This document shows positions 23,991-38,160 of a stretch of 64,000 bases of DNA, in pieces. Within the stretch, counting starts at the first letter, position 1; every line of letters begins with the position of its first letter. The stretch spans positions 1-64,000 of the forward strand of contig JADWOT020001715.1 in assembly GCA_036345935.2 (NCBI GenBank), in the 5' to 3' direction. A program made the translations under genes and the position numbers. The notes beneath the pieces are model-generated. The model did no database searches, was not told the DNA's origin, and saw only the letters and a program-made list of their open reading frames with translations. This DNA comes from Taenia hydatigena (Eukaryota > Platyhelminthes > Cestoda > Cyclophyllidea > Taeniidae).

Positions 23991-26900
23991 AAAATGCGCA
24001 GAGCATGTTATCCGTGCAACTGTATCGCGTTGAGTAATGCTAATGGGGGTGGTGATGGTGCCGATAGCGCCATCGAATTCGGCGATCGTGGTGGTGTCGT
24101 TGTCATCGTCTGGAGGTACACGAGTGCATTGGCATTGGTGTTTGTTGGAATGCTGCTATTTGCAATGCATTGGAAAGTGCACGGACAACTGCAGTCAGCG
24201 TTGCGCTTTGGGTTGACGCAAGACCAATGAAGTCTGTGTTTAATTTACTCTGCATGCCATTCTCAGTGGCTATTTGATCCTTATTGGTTGAAGCTTGTCA
24301 GAGCACGCAGGCAGAATAAATGCTTGACCATCTATGCCACCTCAGCGATGAAAGACAGATCTTGCTCATTTACAGAGGTGCCTTGCCTTAGTTACATCCA
24401 AGCGAGACATTGGGCTCCTTCTGTTGGCTACAATTATTTGCTGGCCCTTTTGGAAAATGAATGTGGGACTGCGGCCCCATTTCCACTTCACTTGCGTGTC
24501 TTATACAAGTCTCTTGTTCCGACAAATCTGCTTTGTGCTCCCCTTAAATGTGAGTAGCTAGAGGTCCACACCAGTATTTTGAGAGTGGTTCAGTTTAAAC
24601 TAGTGTTACAGCTTTATCTGTTATGTAAGTCAGTCAGCACTATTCTAGAGTACACTAAATCTCTGACATCAGCAGACGATTTCGCTAAAGGCGGTGTGCA
24701 AATCAGCAGCCCCTAATAGACCCCAAGTCCTTGTCGGTGCAAGAAGACAATGAGTGGAATAGAACTTGAAGGCATGTATAATGCGATAAAGAAATGCGAG
24801 GACTAATCAACAAAGTTAACTCAAAAGGCCGTGGACGCACCTCTGGTGTCACCGTTACATAATTGGCCATGTCATCGATTTGGAAACTGCATTTGTGACG
24901 TTTGCCGAACTGCAGTTATTTATGAGGTTGCTATACTTTGCAACTTCATTGGATTAAGTCTGTCATCCTCGAGTGGTATTAGTCCAAACAGTAGAAATTG
25001 AAGTTGAGTTAGTTATTAGTTTACGCAGAAGCTGCAAAGCATTGGTAGCGATAACATTTAATCAGAAAATGAGACGAAGCATTGCAGATGCGTATCCGTT
25101 GATAATGCGGCTGTCCATGAGAATGGTGTGACCCATATTTTTGTTCATCGCACATTGTAGAACACAAATTACTTAGGACACGGGGAGTAACACCTTCCAA
25201 ATGCGCAGGCTAAAACAGCACAATCGAACATGAGGGCACTGTGGTTGACAAACAGATAAAATGAAGGTCAGTGAGGTGTGACCAGGCCATGAAGTTCTAT
25301 GAAAGAGTATACCAAAGTCGTCAAATATCACATTACTGCAATGCGTAAGGGCCGACTTCTGCGATTGCGTGCGACTGTCTCCTAGTCGGCGGCTTTGGTT
25401 ACTCAAAGCAACCAATATTTTGGTCATGTTACTCATCAGTGCACCATTCTGGCGCAAGCACTGGCTACCATTGTCAGGGTGCAGTCTGCAGCTGCACATA
25501 TTCTCGGTCACTGTGTCAGGGTTTAGAGAACTCTGTCTCTCAGCAGAATGCTTCAGGGAGGCGGTTGTTGGTGGGGCCCTTGGTGAGCAGGGCTGCTACG
25601 GTGGAAGTCTTAGCTGCTAGAGTTGATGTAAGGGTCAAATAGGCAAGGACTTTTGTGGCTTTACGCAGTGTCAAGCTGGCAAATGTAATAGTGGACCGTT
25701 CCAGGATTATGGTCGCATCACTGGTGGCAAACACTGAAAATGTTAACGTCAGTATGCAGTTAAGGCGACTTTCGCTTTTGTCAACGAAGCATAAGTCAGA
25801 CGCACACTTCTTTTCTCTATTTCCTTGTCGCTGATGCGTGCCTCCTCTCTGCATTCGCACTCATATTTTTCTACTTTCGTTTCTTCTAATGACGAATTTT
25901 TCAGTTTTCTTTTGTCCAGCATCGCCGGCGTCCCATTTTTCGCGCCTCTCTATTAAACTTCACTTCACACCTTCCTATCCTTTTGCTTTTTACTCCGTGC
26001 AAATAATGCTGCATGGAACACAAGGAAATCCTTGTCACTTGCAGTCCACACGCGGCCTCACATCTGTCCGCACCCGAAGGCGTCCGGATTGCCCATGGGC
26101 GCAATGTAGGGCACTACGTGCACCTACAAAACTGGTGGCTGGCTAACAGGCAGACTAATTCTCCAGACGGCTAAAGGTGTTAAGCACGACTGGGTTGTTC
26201 ACTTGCGCGCAGTTATGAGTTTTTCCAACTTTGACACTGGAGTGCTGTTATATAGACCAAGCGCAAACGCTGACTTCTCAAGAGCCAATGAGGAGAGAAA
26301 AAACATGAGTATGGATCCGTATTGTGTTGGAGGATAAGAATTAAAGGAAATTTGCTCGAGAAATAAAAAAGCAGCAAACATTCAATGCCAGTAGGTGAAG
26401 GCGTCACTCGGATCAGATAGTGATTCCTTAAAGCTATATACTTTCTCGTTGAATTTAAGGTCAAATGTGTTATTATTGCCGAGTAGAGCCTAGCATTTGA
26501 TAAAATTTTTCGTCTCGTTAAATGCAGTATCTCTTCGGTTACAGTCCTATGGTTATTACTGGTAGAATAGCGTTTTGCGTGTTTTAATCCACTTAATTGC
26601 AAATGTCAATGTAGCTGCTGAGTTATCGAATTTCATGCAACGTTCTATTTTTACCCTATGCAGTTAAAATCGGCGAGCATTAGGATTTCGGTGCACGAGT
26701 CAGACACCTATCCTCCCACGGCCAGTCTCAGTGAAACAGCCCTGGGTAAGTGAAGATTGAGGGACGCGATTCTCCTTTTTTCTCCCTTTGTAGGGTGATC
26801 TGATCTAAATTTGATCTTGGCTAGTGACTAAGTCAATAGAACCGATGGAGAATCTTAGAATTTTTGCATTCATGAGCACAATTGAGCTGGCCCATATTAA

Positions 26901-28139
26901 TATCCTCAATCGGTAACATTATTTTAGGCACGCAGTGATTTAGGCATGTAGATGGAGATTTCTCGTTAGGCAGACATTATTTGCGAAAGCATTAAACAGT
27001 TTTTCTTTGTCTGCTACATTGAGCTTTGCCTTTAGATTCACCGGAACCGGGGTCCTGCCTTCATTCCAACCTGTAGCCTTCCCAACAGTAGGCATTAAAT
27101 CATTCCTTTCGTGGGCTGATTTATTCCCTTATTTAATCTGGAAACTTCAGCATTTGCTGTAGTTGCTTGCTAACCAAGGGATAGCTGTTCCGCAAAGAGA
27201 CATCGTTTTAGAGCCATGGCATAGTGACTCGTAGCAGGTGTATGTGCAGGCGCTATCCCAGAGTTGGAGCCAGAGTTCGTGCTAGGATGTGACACAAATG
27301 GCTTACCTGACGGAAATATTAGCTGTTTCAGGTAACCACAGCCATCTAATAGGAGGCAGACAAACATAATGACAACAATGCTCCCTGACCTCACTGCAGC
27401 GATGTGATTTCTGACTTTAGTGTGCTCTTTTATATGCTTTCGGACCATTGGCTAGAAGACCTAGTCACACCTCAACGACATCAGATTAATCTCCGTGTCA
27501 GCTGCAGTTTCCAACTGCCTGGCTTTGTTGCCACCATTACACGTGAGTTCTGAAGGTGTTGCCCTTCCGTGTGCTCAATAAGTCTTAAATAAAGATGTGT
27601 AATTCATAAAAATACTTTTTTATTTGTAGAGATTATAGAGACAATCGCTGGGTATGCATCAGTAATGGTACAGCTTCTTTTTGGTAATTTTATTGGTAAC
27701 GAATGCATTGCAGCAGCTGCACAACTTGAAGACCCTCCCATCCTCGAAATCCATGGTTTGATTTCATCTCACTTCAGCGCTAAGAGACTTGTTCTATGTC
27801 TCCTTAATATTTGTGGAGCCTTAAGCGACCTCTTATACAAATGATGCCAGACAACTGTCACTAATGTGATTATGAAACGAACATTTTCACAAGGCGTTTT
27901 TGGATGGACCCAGAAATCCATCTACTGTTTCCTGAGACTAATGCCGCACTTTTCAATGCATCAAGCTGCTTTTTCCCAGTTTCGATTTGGAGCTTTGATA
28001 TGGCTTTAGCGACAAGGTGGGGAATGAGTCTCATTGGCCTTTAATGTATCTACTTTACGCTGATACTAGAGGAACTTAAACTCCAATCTAGCCAACCCTT
28101 TACAGCATCCTCCCAATGTTAACGCATAGTTAAGAAGGA
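23991..28139. other. No gene recognised
   Basis: Frames up to 129 codons occur (26602-26213 minus; 25860-25540 minus, rich in Ser, Thr, Ala and Leu; 25511-25173 minus) without a recognisable family or a second copy. This is one of the two largest apparently unique stretches. Confidence 0.5.
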
Positions 28140-28379
28140 GAAGTTTGCTACTCACATTTTGTCTGCTTCTTAGCCTCCATCGCCACTGCTTCCCTCTCAA
28201 TGTCTCTGATACCTCCAACCTCACACTTCACCATTTTAACGTCAAAAGGCCAGTAGAGATAAAAAGCATAATAATTATGAATAAGCAATGCCATTAACCT
28301 CTCCTCCCCTGCTTTACCTTCCCTTCCTTCTCTCTATCCTCATTTTTGTCACAACTGGTATCCTGGTGTGTTTCACAAA

Positions 28380-28877
28380 TCAAGGTAGAACTATGGGTAG
28401 CATCTTCTTTGGATTCCTTCCACAGAATTGAATTCTGCATACTTTACTTGAATGCATGGCTAGGAAAGTGGGCCAATGGAGAAACTTAAGAACATACGGA
28501 ATGAAGGAAGTAAATGAGAAATTCATTGCCTCAGCACCGTGCAGAGATGCCCCATTTTGAACTTTCCCATCCTTTCCTCTGCCCATATTCCGTAAACCTC
28601 TCGCTTTCGCCTCGTACCCAATCATTCTTTCGTCGCTTTCGGCCGATAAATCATGTTGCTTCGCCCAGGTTGGCGCGGTTTGCTCACCGCCATTGTACTC
28701 CCTAGAGCAAGGCAACAATGGATCTTGGTGTGAAATTAGAGTAGTCGGCGGATACGCACCATCACTCGCGCCAAAGTAATCGCAAGGGGTGAGATGCCAC
28801 TGCATAACAGGCGTCCCCTCAAAAAAAGCCGAGGACAAGCAGTCACAACGAGGCAGCGCATTTAAGTCAAAGCACAT
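28380..28877 (-). other. 165-codon open frame of unknown meaning
   Basis: One of the longer uninterrupted frames in the window. Its middle (about 28790-28480) lies in sequence that unit B lacks, so the frame cannot be tested against the paralogue. No domain, signal peptide or transmembrane pattern is evident. I consider it more likely chance than a gene. Confidence 0.2.
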
Positions 28878-30481
28878 TAGTATCAGTGGTTCTTCTCATT
28901 CTCTTTTTCCTCTTTTGCATGCACTAAGATGCACATGATTCGGTCAAGTCAGGAAAGCAAAAAAGTGAGGGACTCCTGCTCCCTCAAAACCACCTACAAG
29001 TGTTGCTGTTTAAAGTTTACGCCAGACGGCACTGAGTGAAATCACACAACACAGGTTACCGATCGTCTTACACGTATCAGGTTCAAATTGGTCTACCACA
29101 TGACAAACTGTCAGACATGCTCCTCTACGTGTTGCACGCCTACATTTATTCATCTTGCTTTGCCACGCTGCCGTTCTTGACATTCAGTTATTCGTCCATG
29201 CCTCTCTCCTGCCTTGTTTTATCTTTGTCTCCGGTCTTATTTGTATCTCCTACTTCTGCCGCAACTCTCTCTCTTCATCACTCCAGACCTTTCAATCCTT
29301 CATTCTAGGGACGTCGAAGGGGCACAAACAGATAGACGTCATAAAAATTAGGGGTGAATTTCGGTGTCATCGTCTCTTCCTCCGACCGTGGTACTCTCTT
29401 CTGTTCTGGAATCCACTTGCATGCGTCATTTAAGTATTATCACATTCGATATCCAGCATAATCACATGGAAAGGGAGTTATGACTAGGCAGTTCACGTGT
29501 CGTTGGGACGAATTCTTCATATTTTACCCAGGCACGTGTCCAGATGAGTAAGCGATTGATTCAGTTCAGGAATAGAGGGCAGAAATATAGAAAGCAATAA
29601 AGGAGGCTGCACCACAGCACTGTGAAGAGCCATCCCACAGCGCCAACTTCCAATCCTCCTCTGTCCTTCTCCACCCTTACTCCTTCCATTCCAGCGACTT
29701 CTCATCTACCCCAATTACGCCCTGTCTCATTCAGCTGAAATTCATGTTACCCAACTCCTGCCGAAAAAGTCATGGACCACCATTGCCTTTCGTAATGCCA
29801 AGCAACAATTCTTCCAGGCATAGAGTTAGGAGTGCACATCAGAAATGCCCCTTCGTTAGCTCAATAGCAATAGTTAAGGGCGGGTCCCAAGTTCTCATCT
29901 ATTGAGCATGCCCCATTCCCACAAGCGTCTTATGTGTTAAAATTTAAGTCAGCCCCAACATTGTAATTTGGCCTACCTAATCAACCCGATACAACTGCAC
30001 GCCATGTAAATTTAGGTCTTGTCTTTCTTTCTCGCAGATACTGGGGATCAAAGTACACATGAAAGGCAAAGACTCTCTTGTCTACCCCTCCTTTCTCATG
30101 TCTTACTCCAACGCATCTTCGGAAATTGTCTCCTTTGTCGCCTGCTGTACTCTATACACTCACACGCATTACATCTTGCAAGAGACAAATTTTCTCGACA
30201 TGGTGCATGAGTTTTGCTAGTTTCATGTGTTGTGTCCACTTCTATCTAATATAAATGAGGGTGTAGATTCACAGGAGGAAAAAAAACGATTAAATGAAGC
30301 GAAGTCAATTGGTGGATGGCTGATAGAATGTTAGCAAGGTGTAGAGTTGAGATAGAACGGCCAAAGAACTAGGCATCTAACGAACAACCAAGGGAGATTT
30401 TATTGCGCACAGGACGAAAATGTCGATTCGATCAGCTATAAAACATGTCAGAAGGCGAGAATGAGATGAATTTGAATTTAC

Positions 30482-30511
30482 ACCCACATACACACACGCA
30501 AACACACACGT
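30482..30511. repeat. Imperfect CA-rich microsatellite
   Basis: A short run of ACACAC-type dinucleotides with interruptions, not expanded in unit B. Confidence 0.6.
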
Positions 30512-30969
30512 TTCTAGCTGCTTTTGTAAGATTTCTATTCAGCCGACCACCCAAATGACGGAAATAAAGGTAAACAATGCAACATATACAAACTTAGGCA
30601 AACAGACAGAGGAAAGCGGGTGGTCTAGATTGAAAAGCCAGGCAAAGAAATTCTTTACAAAAAGAATAAAAGGCGTGGGCGGTGAGGTGAGCAGGTAGGA
30701 ATTCGGCCAGCCTACAAATTACGAAGTAATAAGTAGGAGCACCGCGCCCACCTTCGCTCCCGAAAGGCTAAGTGAAGGAGGAGTAGAAGTAGGAGATGGA
30801 ATTGAGATGAGGTAGTGTAGTACAAACTAAAGCAACAGGAAGATAAAAATGAAGATTTGATGGTAATCATGGCTAAACTTTGTTAAACACGATTTTGTCT
30901 CGGGCAGAGCGTGATTGATTCAGGTCTAGTCCAACTCGTACTAGTCTGATCTAGGCGATAAATCTGCGC

Positions 30970-32290
30970 ATTACCAATTCATTTCGCAATCAAGATTAAG
31001 TCTAGTGGAGAGATGAAAGGGGACCTGCAAAGGGGGCACTAAAGTGGGAAAATAAGGTAAGAAGCTGAATTGTAGGGAATACTCACTCCCCTTTTTCGTA
31101 TGTATTTTATGCGAGGAGCAAAAACGGTCTGACATTAGGTAGGACGCAATACGTGCAAGTGTATAGAGCGCAGTACGCGAAAAAGGAGGCACTCACCGAT
31201 GCGCTTTACATTGAAACGGCGCTTAAATAGGAGCAGAGAGAAAGCAAGAGCAGGTGTGGAAAGAGTAAATTACCTGCATAATGCTATTGATAAGAAGGAA
31301 GGACAAGCATTTAAGAGATATGAAATATCCTTTCACTTCCTCAAACAGCATATTCTTAAAACTGCACTGTCTGATTTATCCTAATCGACTTTACTTTCTT
31401 CGCCCCATATTCTCACACATCCGCATCTTCACTGCTCAGATCTAAACCACGTCTTCTTTGCCATGAGTGTACAAATCTCTCTATATTTCTACATTTTCCT
31501 TTGTTACCGTAGTAAAATCATTTGCAATCGAACTATACTTCGCTGAAACGCAAGTAACCTAACATTTGAGGCCCAATCCTAATTAGTGTTAGATTGGGAT
31601 GAATCAATTATGCGGAAGTGTAATTAACTAACACCCTGGCAGTTTATTAATGCACACTCTTGGCGCAGTAATGATTAAAGTCTCGGGAATTAACGGTAAA
31701 GTTCAATTGCCCAGTAAATGGATATTGCTAGTTTATGCATGCCAGCGATGGTAAGGAAGCATGCAATGCAATTAATTCCTACCTAAGTTACGTGCGAAGT
31801 AGTGCCAAAGGCAGAATTCTGATGTTGAATCGCTTGGTAAAGAACTCATGATTAACAAATTATGCTTCGGTCAGACGTGACACGCTCCAGTAAAATTCAT
31901 GCCCTGCAAGCTCATTTCTACCAAGCGATTCCCATTGAGTAGGATAATCCTCTAAAAATACGACCCTCTTCTGCCAGAATTTTGGCGTTCTAGTGTAGCA
32001 AAGGATCCAATTTACCAACAAGATGGAAAGCAGTTACCCCTGATGACCTCCGAAATGATGAGCGATTTAATTGACTTAAAGACTTGTCTTACTTAACAAA
32101 ATATGCAATCCGCAGTTGAAATGTGTCTTAGAAATTGTGAACCTCACGTGCACTTATTTTTGGTCTAAAACGATACGTAATGTACTACATTTGAAATACA
32201 GGACCAAATGATTAAGTTTCATAGACATTATTAGAATGAAGTCTATCGCTAATCATAAGCGTGTGTCTAAACCCAGTAAAATTTATTCAT
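30970..32290. repeat. Inverted C-related segment inside unit A
   Basis: Read in reverse complement this matches blocks C1 and C2. The segment 32013-32105 mirrors 17092-17180 and 61655-61760 (AGTCTTTAAGTT and GGAGGTCATCAGCG motifs). 32150-32290 mirrors 61640-61490. 31500-31600 mirrors 18090-17960. 30970-31190 mirrors 20550-20270. Gaps between these anchors indicate deletions. Unit B keeps the 31830-32290 part (48890-49280) but lacks the rest. Confidence 0.8.
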
Positions 32291-32409
32291 CGAACTTGCA
32301 GCATAAACGAAAATGTGGCAATCTCTCACGTTGAAGTGCTTTGGCATGCAGGAGTTGGTACAAGATAATTGTTGGACAGCCCGTTGGCTCAAAATACCCG
32401 TGATTATGT

Positions 32410-32423
32410 AAAAAAAAAAAAAA
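32410..32423. repeat. Poly-A tract, 14 bases
   Basis: An uninterrupted A14 run. The matching place in unit B has only AAAAA, so it expanded in A or shrank in B. Confidence 0.95.
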
Positions 32424-33605
32424 CAGTCCAAATTGACGTCATTACGTTTGCCCTTTGATAACATGCCGTCTCAGTCTGGCCTAATAGTTACAATTCACTA
32501 TTCAAGTCAGCCTAGACTTACCAAAACCCAGCTTAAACCACTGTGCATAGTTTATGCACTCACTCACCTCTCAATGCAAAAGTAGTGCGCTAAGCAACCA
32601 CTTCAATTTAATAATTCGGTCGTAGCAAAATGTGGCCACTGTACTTCCACCACAACCTGGAGACTCTTCTGACATCACATTGCACCACCTCACCTCACAC
32701 ACCGCGTCCGCGTCAATCAACAAGCAGACTTATCATCGCCTGCGCGAACCCGCTCAACCCTCACATTTCTGTTTGCGAAGAAACACGAAATAAGGAAGTA
32801 ACATTTTTAAATTTGTTAATGATGAAAACGAACAGAAACACACAACACTGTCAGGATCCACGGGGTTTTGTGCTATTCCACATTAGTGTTGCCTGAAGGC
32901 ACAGTTAATCATTCCACTGTCCTCTTTTCCTCTTGATGCGTGGAATTCACGATGATAGAAGTGTTTCCACACCGACAAATTGCACTTATAATCCACTTTG
33001 GACAGCGGACCTCCCATCTGCATTTGATTCACACCCAACCGACATTTAAACCTGCAAAACGAAAACAGCAAGCATGGGTTTGGGAGAGCCTCGATAAATA
33101 AGAAGGAAATAAGGTCTAAAGAGAGGTGCTGGCTTTATGCCGCCATGAGCATTCATAATGCAGCGGTATCACGCGAAACAGTAAGGGACAGGTCACGCTA
33201 TACAAGGGATAGTCATCATTTATCAAGAATAGTACAGACCAGCGCCGGTGCTTGTGAGCACCAAGGTGCGGTGACAAACAAATTTTCTTGTGAAAGGAGG
33301 TGTCTACAATCTTAGTTACACGTACCAGCAGGAGGTGTCAACCTAGTCAGCAATTAGACACTTAAAGGTGTGGGCGTCTATCGGTCAGTGGCTATCCCTT
33401 TATTCGTTAAGTAGATCTCACAATTCCCAGTGTCTGCATGACACAACTACTCAATACCTTCAGGTGCGACTCTATTAAAGCATCCTCTCCTATCCTGTAT
33501 CCACCCAAAAGGACATCACAATCGGAATGTGTAAAAAGCAGAAGTGATACGATAGCCATGAAACTGCCCCTTCTGTACACCACGCTACACACGTGCTGCG
33601 GTCTG

Positions 33606-33623
33606 GTCGTCGTCGTCGTCGTC
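33606..33623. repeat. GTC trinucleotide microsatellite, 6 units
   Basis: Six perfect GTC units. Unit B has an interrupted, shorter version near 50610. Confidence 0.9.
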
Positions 33624-35789
33624 AGCTGGATTGCAAATAGGATCAAACATTTCCAAATGGTTTGCACCAATTAAATGTAGACCACAAGCACTCGTCTTAC
33701 CGCATGAAGACAAACGCTGGATTCATAGGTTGTGAAAAATACTACACACGCAAAATCTGCCTATGACCTAAGACGAAGTTGCAAGTGGGAGTGAAAATTG
33801 CAGGGATCACTATGAGAAAAAACAGTACACATCGAAGAGTCGCCCAAGGAATAGGACGAGGAACAACTATTACAAAAATTCCCTCCCCCTCCCCTTTTAA
33901 GAGTGGCAAGCAATTATAGGCTCAAGGCAAAGGCAGCACGGGAAAAAAGAGTTCACAACAGAACGTAGAGCTGGATCGACAAAACTGATCAATTTCGGAG
34001 AAGTTAAAAAGAGATAAAAAATTTTAACCTGCTGATGAGTTAAGTACAAGCTTTGAGACAGGAAAAACGAAGTTAAAAGTGCTTGCCGAAACAAATGACG
34101 GAAATAAAATGCCTGGTTGTTCCCTTTATATCCTCAGAAAGGTAAAATTTCACACGAAAGGAAAAAAAAATCGCAGTGATCAAATGAAGCAATGCAAGAA
34201 GGTAGTCTAGTAGAACCATTGCAAAACTTACAATTTCATGCATGAATTCAACCTGCTCAACTTTACACACGATAGTTGAATTTGAGACACAAAAACCCTA
34301 ACGTTCCACCAAGAGTCTGTAAATGGATTGCTGTCTACTCTTCGCATGATAACAAAAGGCAAAAGAGACTTCACCTCGCCAAACAATCGCCTTTTAACTA
34401 CTTTTCAGAAGCATTAGGTTTCACGAGGAAATTGTAGAAATGGAGAAAACTAGCAAAAAGGTAGTGCCAACCGAACAATAAGAATGACGAATTGTTGACT
34501 TTCGATTGCCATCCTCAAAATTACCAAAAAAGACACTACTTAACCAAAATCTCGCAAAGCGCTAAGCATGAACAAATAGAAAACCTATGAAACGTGCAGA
34601 AAACAGCACAATTGAGTCGTTAATCATTCCAATGATAATAGGACGGCTTTCAATGCTAAAAGAAAAGAGTGACTTCAAGCCTATTAACAAAAAGCAAGAA
34701 CGATGGCACAGTGGGAAGAAGTAATAACGCAGAGGTCAATTGTAAAAACACTACGCGTCAAGCACTCGATGATGCGTCTCATGCCTATTGCGATGGACAC
34801 AGTTCGACGCAGTGATCCCTGAATGAGCCCTGCAACCCTGTGGATCGACACTGACCGCTTAATAATGCGACCCCCAAGAGAGATGCAGACTGACAATATT
34901 GATACCCAGTTATGGACCTCGTGTCCATGTGGATGAGTCTAGATCGACTTTGAGGCACTCAACGCTATTGCATGCGTTTGATGATTTTAAGCAACCAACC
35001 AGCCAATACCGTCTTGCGCGATACCCTACTTGAAGACCAAGTATTATGCAACAGATACCATACTTACTCGTTAGAGTAGCCATTTCCCGCGCTTTGTAGG
35101 AAAACGGATTCGGGAGTACACGAAAGGCCATTGGCACAGTTCTGCACTGACGTGTGGCCTAGCTAGCCTTACAGCATTGATGCATCTCACCTTCGGCAGC
35201 GCTTGCATCCTTGCAGCCGCAGTACTTGACACCTGCCCACCTCCCTTACCTTCAATCGGCTAATTAATTAATCTACCAACGTAAAATTGGTGTCTTCACT
35301 TTCTTCCAGTAGCTTTGCATTCGTATGACTAAAGTGCGTTCTAACATCGTAGCCACTCACTGTCCACTATTTGAATCCTTTCTGTGAACACTGTGGACAG
35401 GTCCGTCTCGGTCAGTCTCATATGCCTACCGCATGCTGCCCAAATTGACCCTTTGCACGTTTCGCAGGTCTGGAAAGGGACAGAAAAACAGGTCGATAGC
35501 CGTGAAAATCGACAAGTGGGCAGGTGTGTAGGTAGGTCAACAGATGGAGAGATTGAGACATACGAAATGACGACACTAGCTTTACCGCCTCACCTAGTCT
35601 CTGCCTCTACAGCTCTACTGACTGGCCAAGCAATTGAATGAAAAGGAACAGAGACGCAAATAAATAATAAAACGATTCCAGTAATTTCCAATGTAATTGT
35701 CTCAAAACAACACCCATAATAGATGCAATGGTGAAAAGACTACCATGAGTAGAGGGAAAGGCGGAGGCAAGACGATACTTACGACGGCT

Positions 35790-36370
35790 GTCATACCCAG
35801 GTTCACATCACCGCCCACATACCACAGAAAAGGCGGTGCACCACAAAAAAGCACTCGTGTGAAGGACACAAAGTCAATTAATGCCACAGCACTAGGGTGC
35901 AAGCTGGACCACACCAGGCCTTTGCCTATTTCTGCGTAGGACTTGTCAGCTCAACATCAGACGTTGCATTAAAAATGGGACGCGACAGACGCTAAAATAG
36001 GGTTCGCGTGCACCAAACACTTACCTTTATATCTTGGATATGTCAATGCCGATGGCACCTCCCTCCTCCCACATTACCTAGTGCACTTATAGCTCCATTA
36101 CATCGGACACAAGTATGACAGCACTCAGTGTCAATTAACGCCATGAGTAATAGGCCAGCCATGAGTGCGTATGTGCCCAAAACGGTAGAACAAGTACCGT
36201 GCTTAAATAAGCCAAATGGACATGGCGAGGCATTCCATTCCTTTACACTATGAGCAATTTCCACCTTAATCAGTGTTAGCAGCAACAACGCGATCATAAT
36301 GAAGCAATGTTTCGCAAAAATACTCAGCACCGGGGCATCACGAAGGTTTTAGCTTTAGCTCCTCCGACAC
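35790..36370 (-). pseudogene. Synaptogyrin-like membrane protein remnant, unit A
   Basis: Read on the minus strand, GGAKAKTFVMP begins at 36365 and resembles the GGA...F...P start of synaptogyrins. A stop (36326-36324) and a frame change follow. Next comes a hydrophobic segment (CFIMIALLLLTLI), then SPCPFGLFKHGTCSTVLG and ALMAGLLLMALID ending near 36130. This fits the C.FN...CR.G...G..AFL...FL..D pattern between the first two membrane spans of the synaptogyrin/MARVEL fold. About 300 bp further, VLFCGAPPFLWYVGG (about 35850-35811) resembles the F..LW.FLWFVG third span. Synaptogyrins are four-span synaptic-vesicle proteins. The stop, the frameshift and the missing last span indicate decay. The assignment is by motif pattern only, and any four-span protein of this superfamily remains possible. 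Confidence 0.42.
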
Positions 36371-38160
36371 TTACACCAGGCAGGAATGCACAAGCGTTCC
36401 AACGGCACATCCCATACCCCCGAAGTGAAGCTGATGAAGAATAACTAGGAGAGAAGGTCCACGGACAGCAAAAAACAGATCTCCCTTCGCCTGTCTATCC
36501 ACCTACACATCCACCAGCCAACTAATCTAATCAACAGATAAGTAAAAAGAGCGTGATTAAAGGAAGAGATGAAGCTTAACGCTTGCCAGTACACATTTTC
36601 CTGTCAAGAATATTAACCTGGTTAACTTATGGTAAACGCCAAACCCGCATTTTGCCAGTCTCCGCGGCACTTCAGCTAACTACTAGCCCCACAGAAAAAC
36701 GGCCAAAGTCAAGGCCGGTTACCACTATGACCAAGGGGAGAGCGAAGATTGCGCCAAAACTACTACACAGCTACAGCAGGAGTGAACAAATCGAGGCAAA
36801 CAGTGGGTTGCCTTCCAAGTCATCATCGTGACAATACGTTTCCAATAAACACTTCATTCATAAGTACTTCAAGGGCGGGCATCAAGGGATACTTCTTTTG
36901 ACGATATAAAACGTGCACAGTCCGGTGGTTTACACAAGGAACACTAATCAGGCACATTCGAATAACAACGGCAGAAGAAACCTACGCAATTGCCTAACAT
37001 TCAGCAAAACTTGAGTGCGCCCAAAAATGTACACTCAATTACGGGATGGTCCTCCTCAAATCCGCTAAACAGTAAGAAGAAGTAGGGCAGCATCATGCTT
37101 TCTGACGACAAGTAGATTAACTGGGACCTACTCACTTGATACAGCTTTGCGTACCGTCTATGCTACTGTTCCGAATGTGGAAGAACACTTATTTGGAACT
37201 GATACTTACAGTCCATCGCAGATGCCCACACGCGCAATGAAGCGAACTGCCGTATTCTGCCCATCAGCATCCAGTACACTCAATCCGACAACTACGGGCT
37301 TACACACTTTGTAATAAACACAGGCAACTTGTCGCAACCAAAATTCTCAAAAATCACATCCATATTAATCAAAACATGCTAAACACAACCTTTCCTGGTC
37401 AGATTATTACGCCATCTACCCTTCCAAACGGAAAGCGATAACAATGAATGCAGTGGGCAAATTCAGCCAGTGGCACGACCAGATGTCAATGAGCGCAAAA
37501 GTTAGAGCTGACAATATTTAAAACACATCAGTGCTGGGTGAAATTACCTAAACAAATAATGGCAGCAAACAATCGGAACACGCGAAAAATGAGAAATTAA
37601 GAGAGTCATAACCAAACCAGCCTCGGATTCCCATAGAACGAACGGTGACTGTGGCCAACGCAGAAAACTACACCTCGCACTCAGGCGTCACACCTAATCA
37701 AATTTGACAAAGCGGCAAGTAGCGTGCATGAATGGGGCTTTTCAAATGTATATAAATGTGCACTGGTACGTGCCTCTTAATAGGCGAGTCACTTCCTCCA
37801 TGCATCCACAATCATCACACTCATCGACGTGGCCCTTTTTGCCTACCGAATCACAAAGCAGGAGCCATGGCACGGCACCGCTTGCACCCTACTTCGCGGC
37901 AGGCTTCCAACGAAATCGAGAAAATTTCATCAGCAAATCCTGATTGCCAAAACGCCCTTCAGCAGCAGCACAGCCTCAACGCAGTACTTGTCCTTTGCAG
38001 GCCCGGAAGAAACATAGCTGACATGCTGCTTCATTTGTCAGTCGTCTCCATTTTGCACGGTAAAATTCAATGTTTGCATCCGCCCATCACCCGAGCCACC
38101 AAATATTCCATCTGAAGAACATCCCCGAATCTGCAGGAACAAATTCGAACTTAAAGGAAC

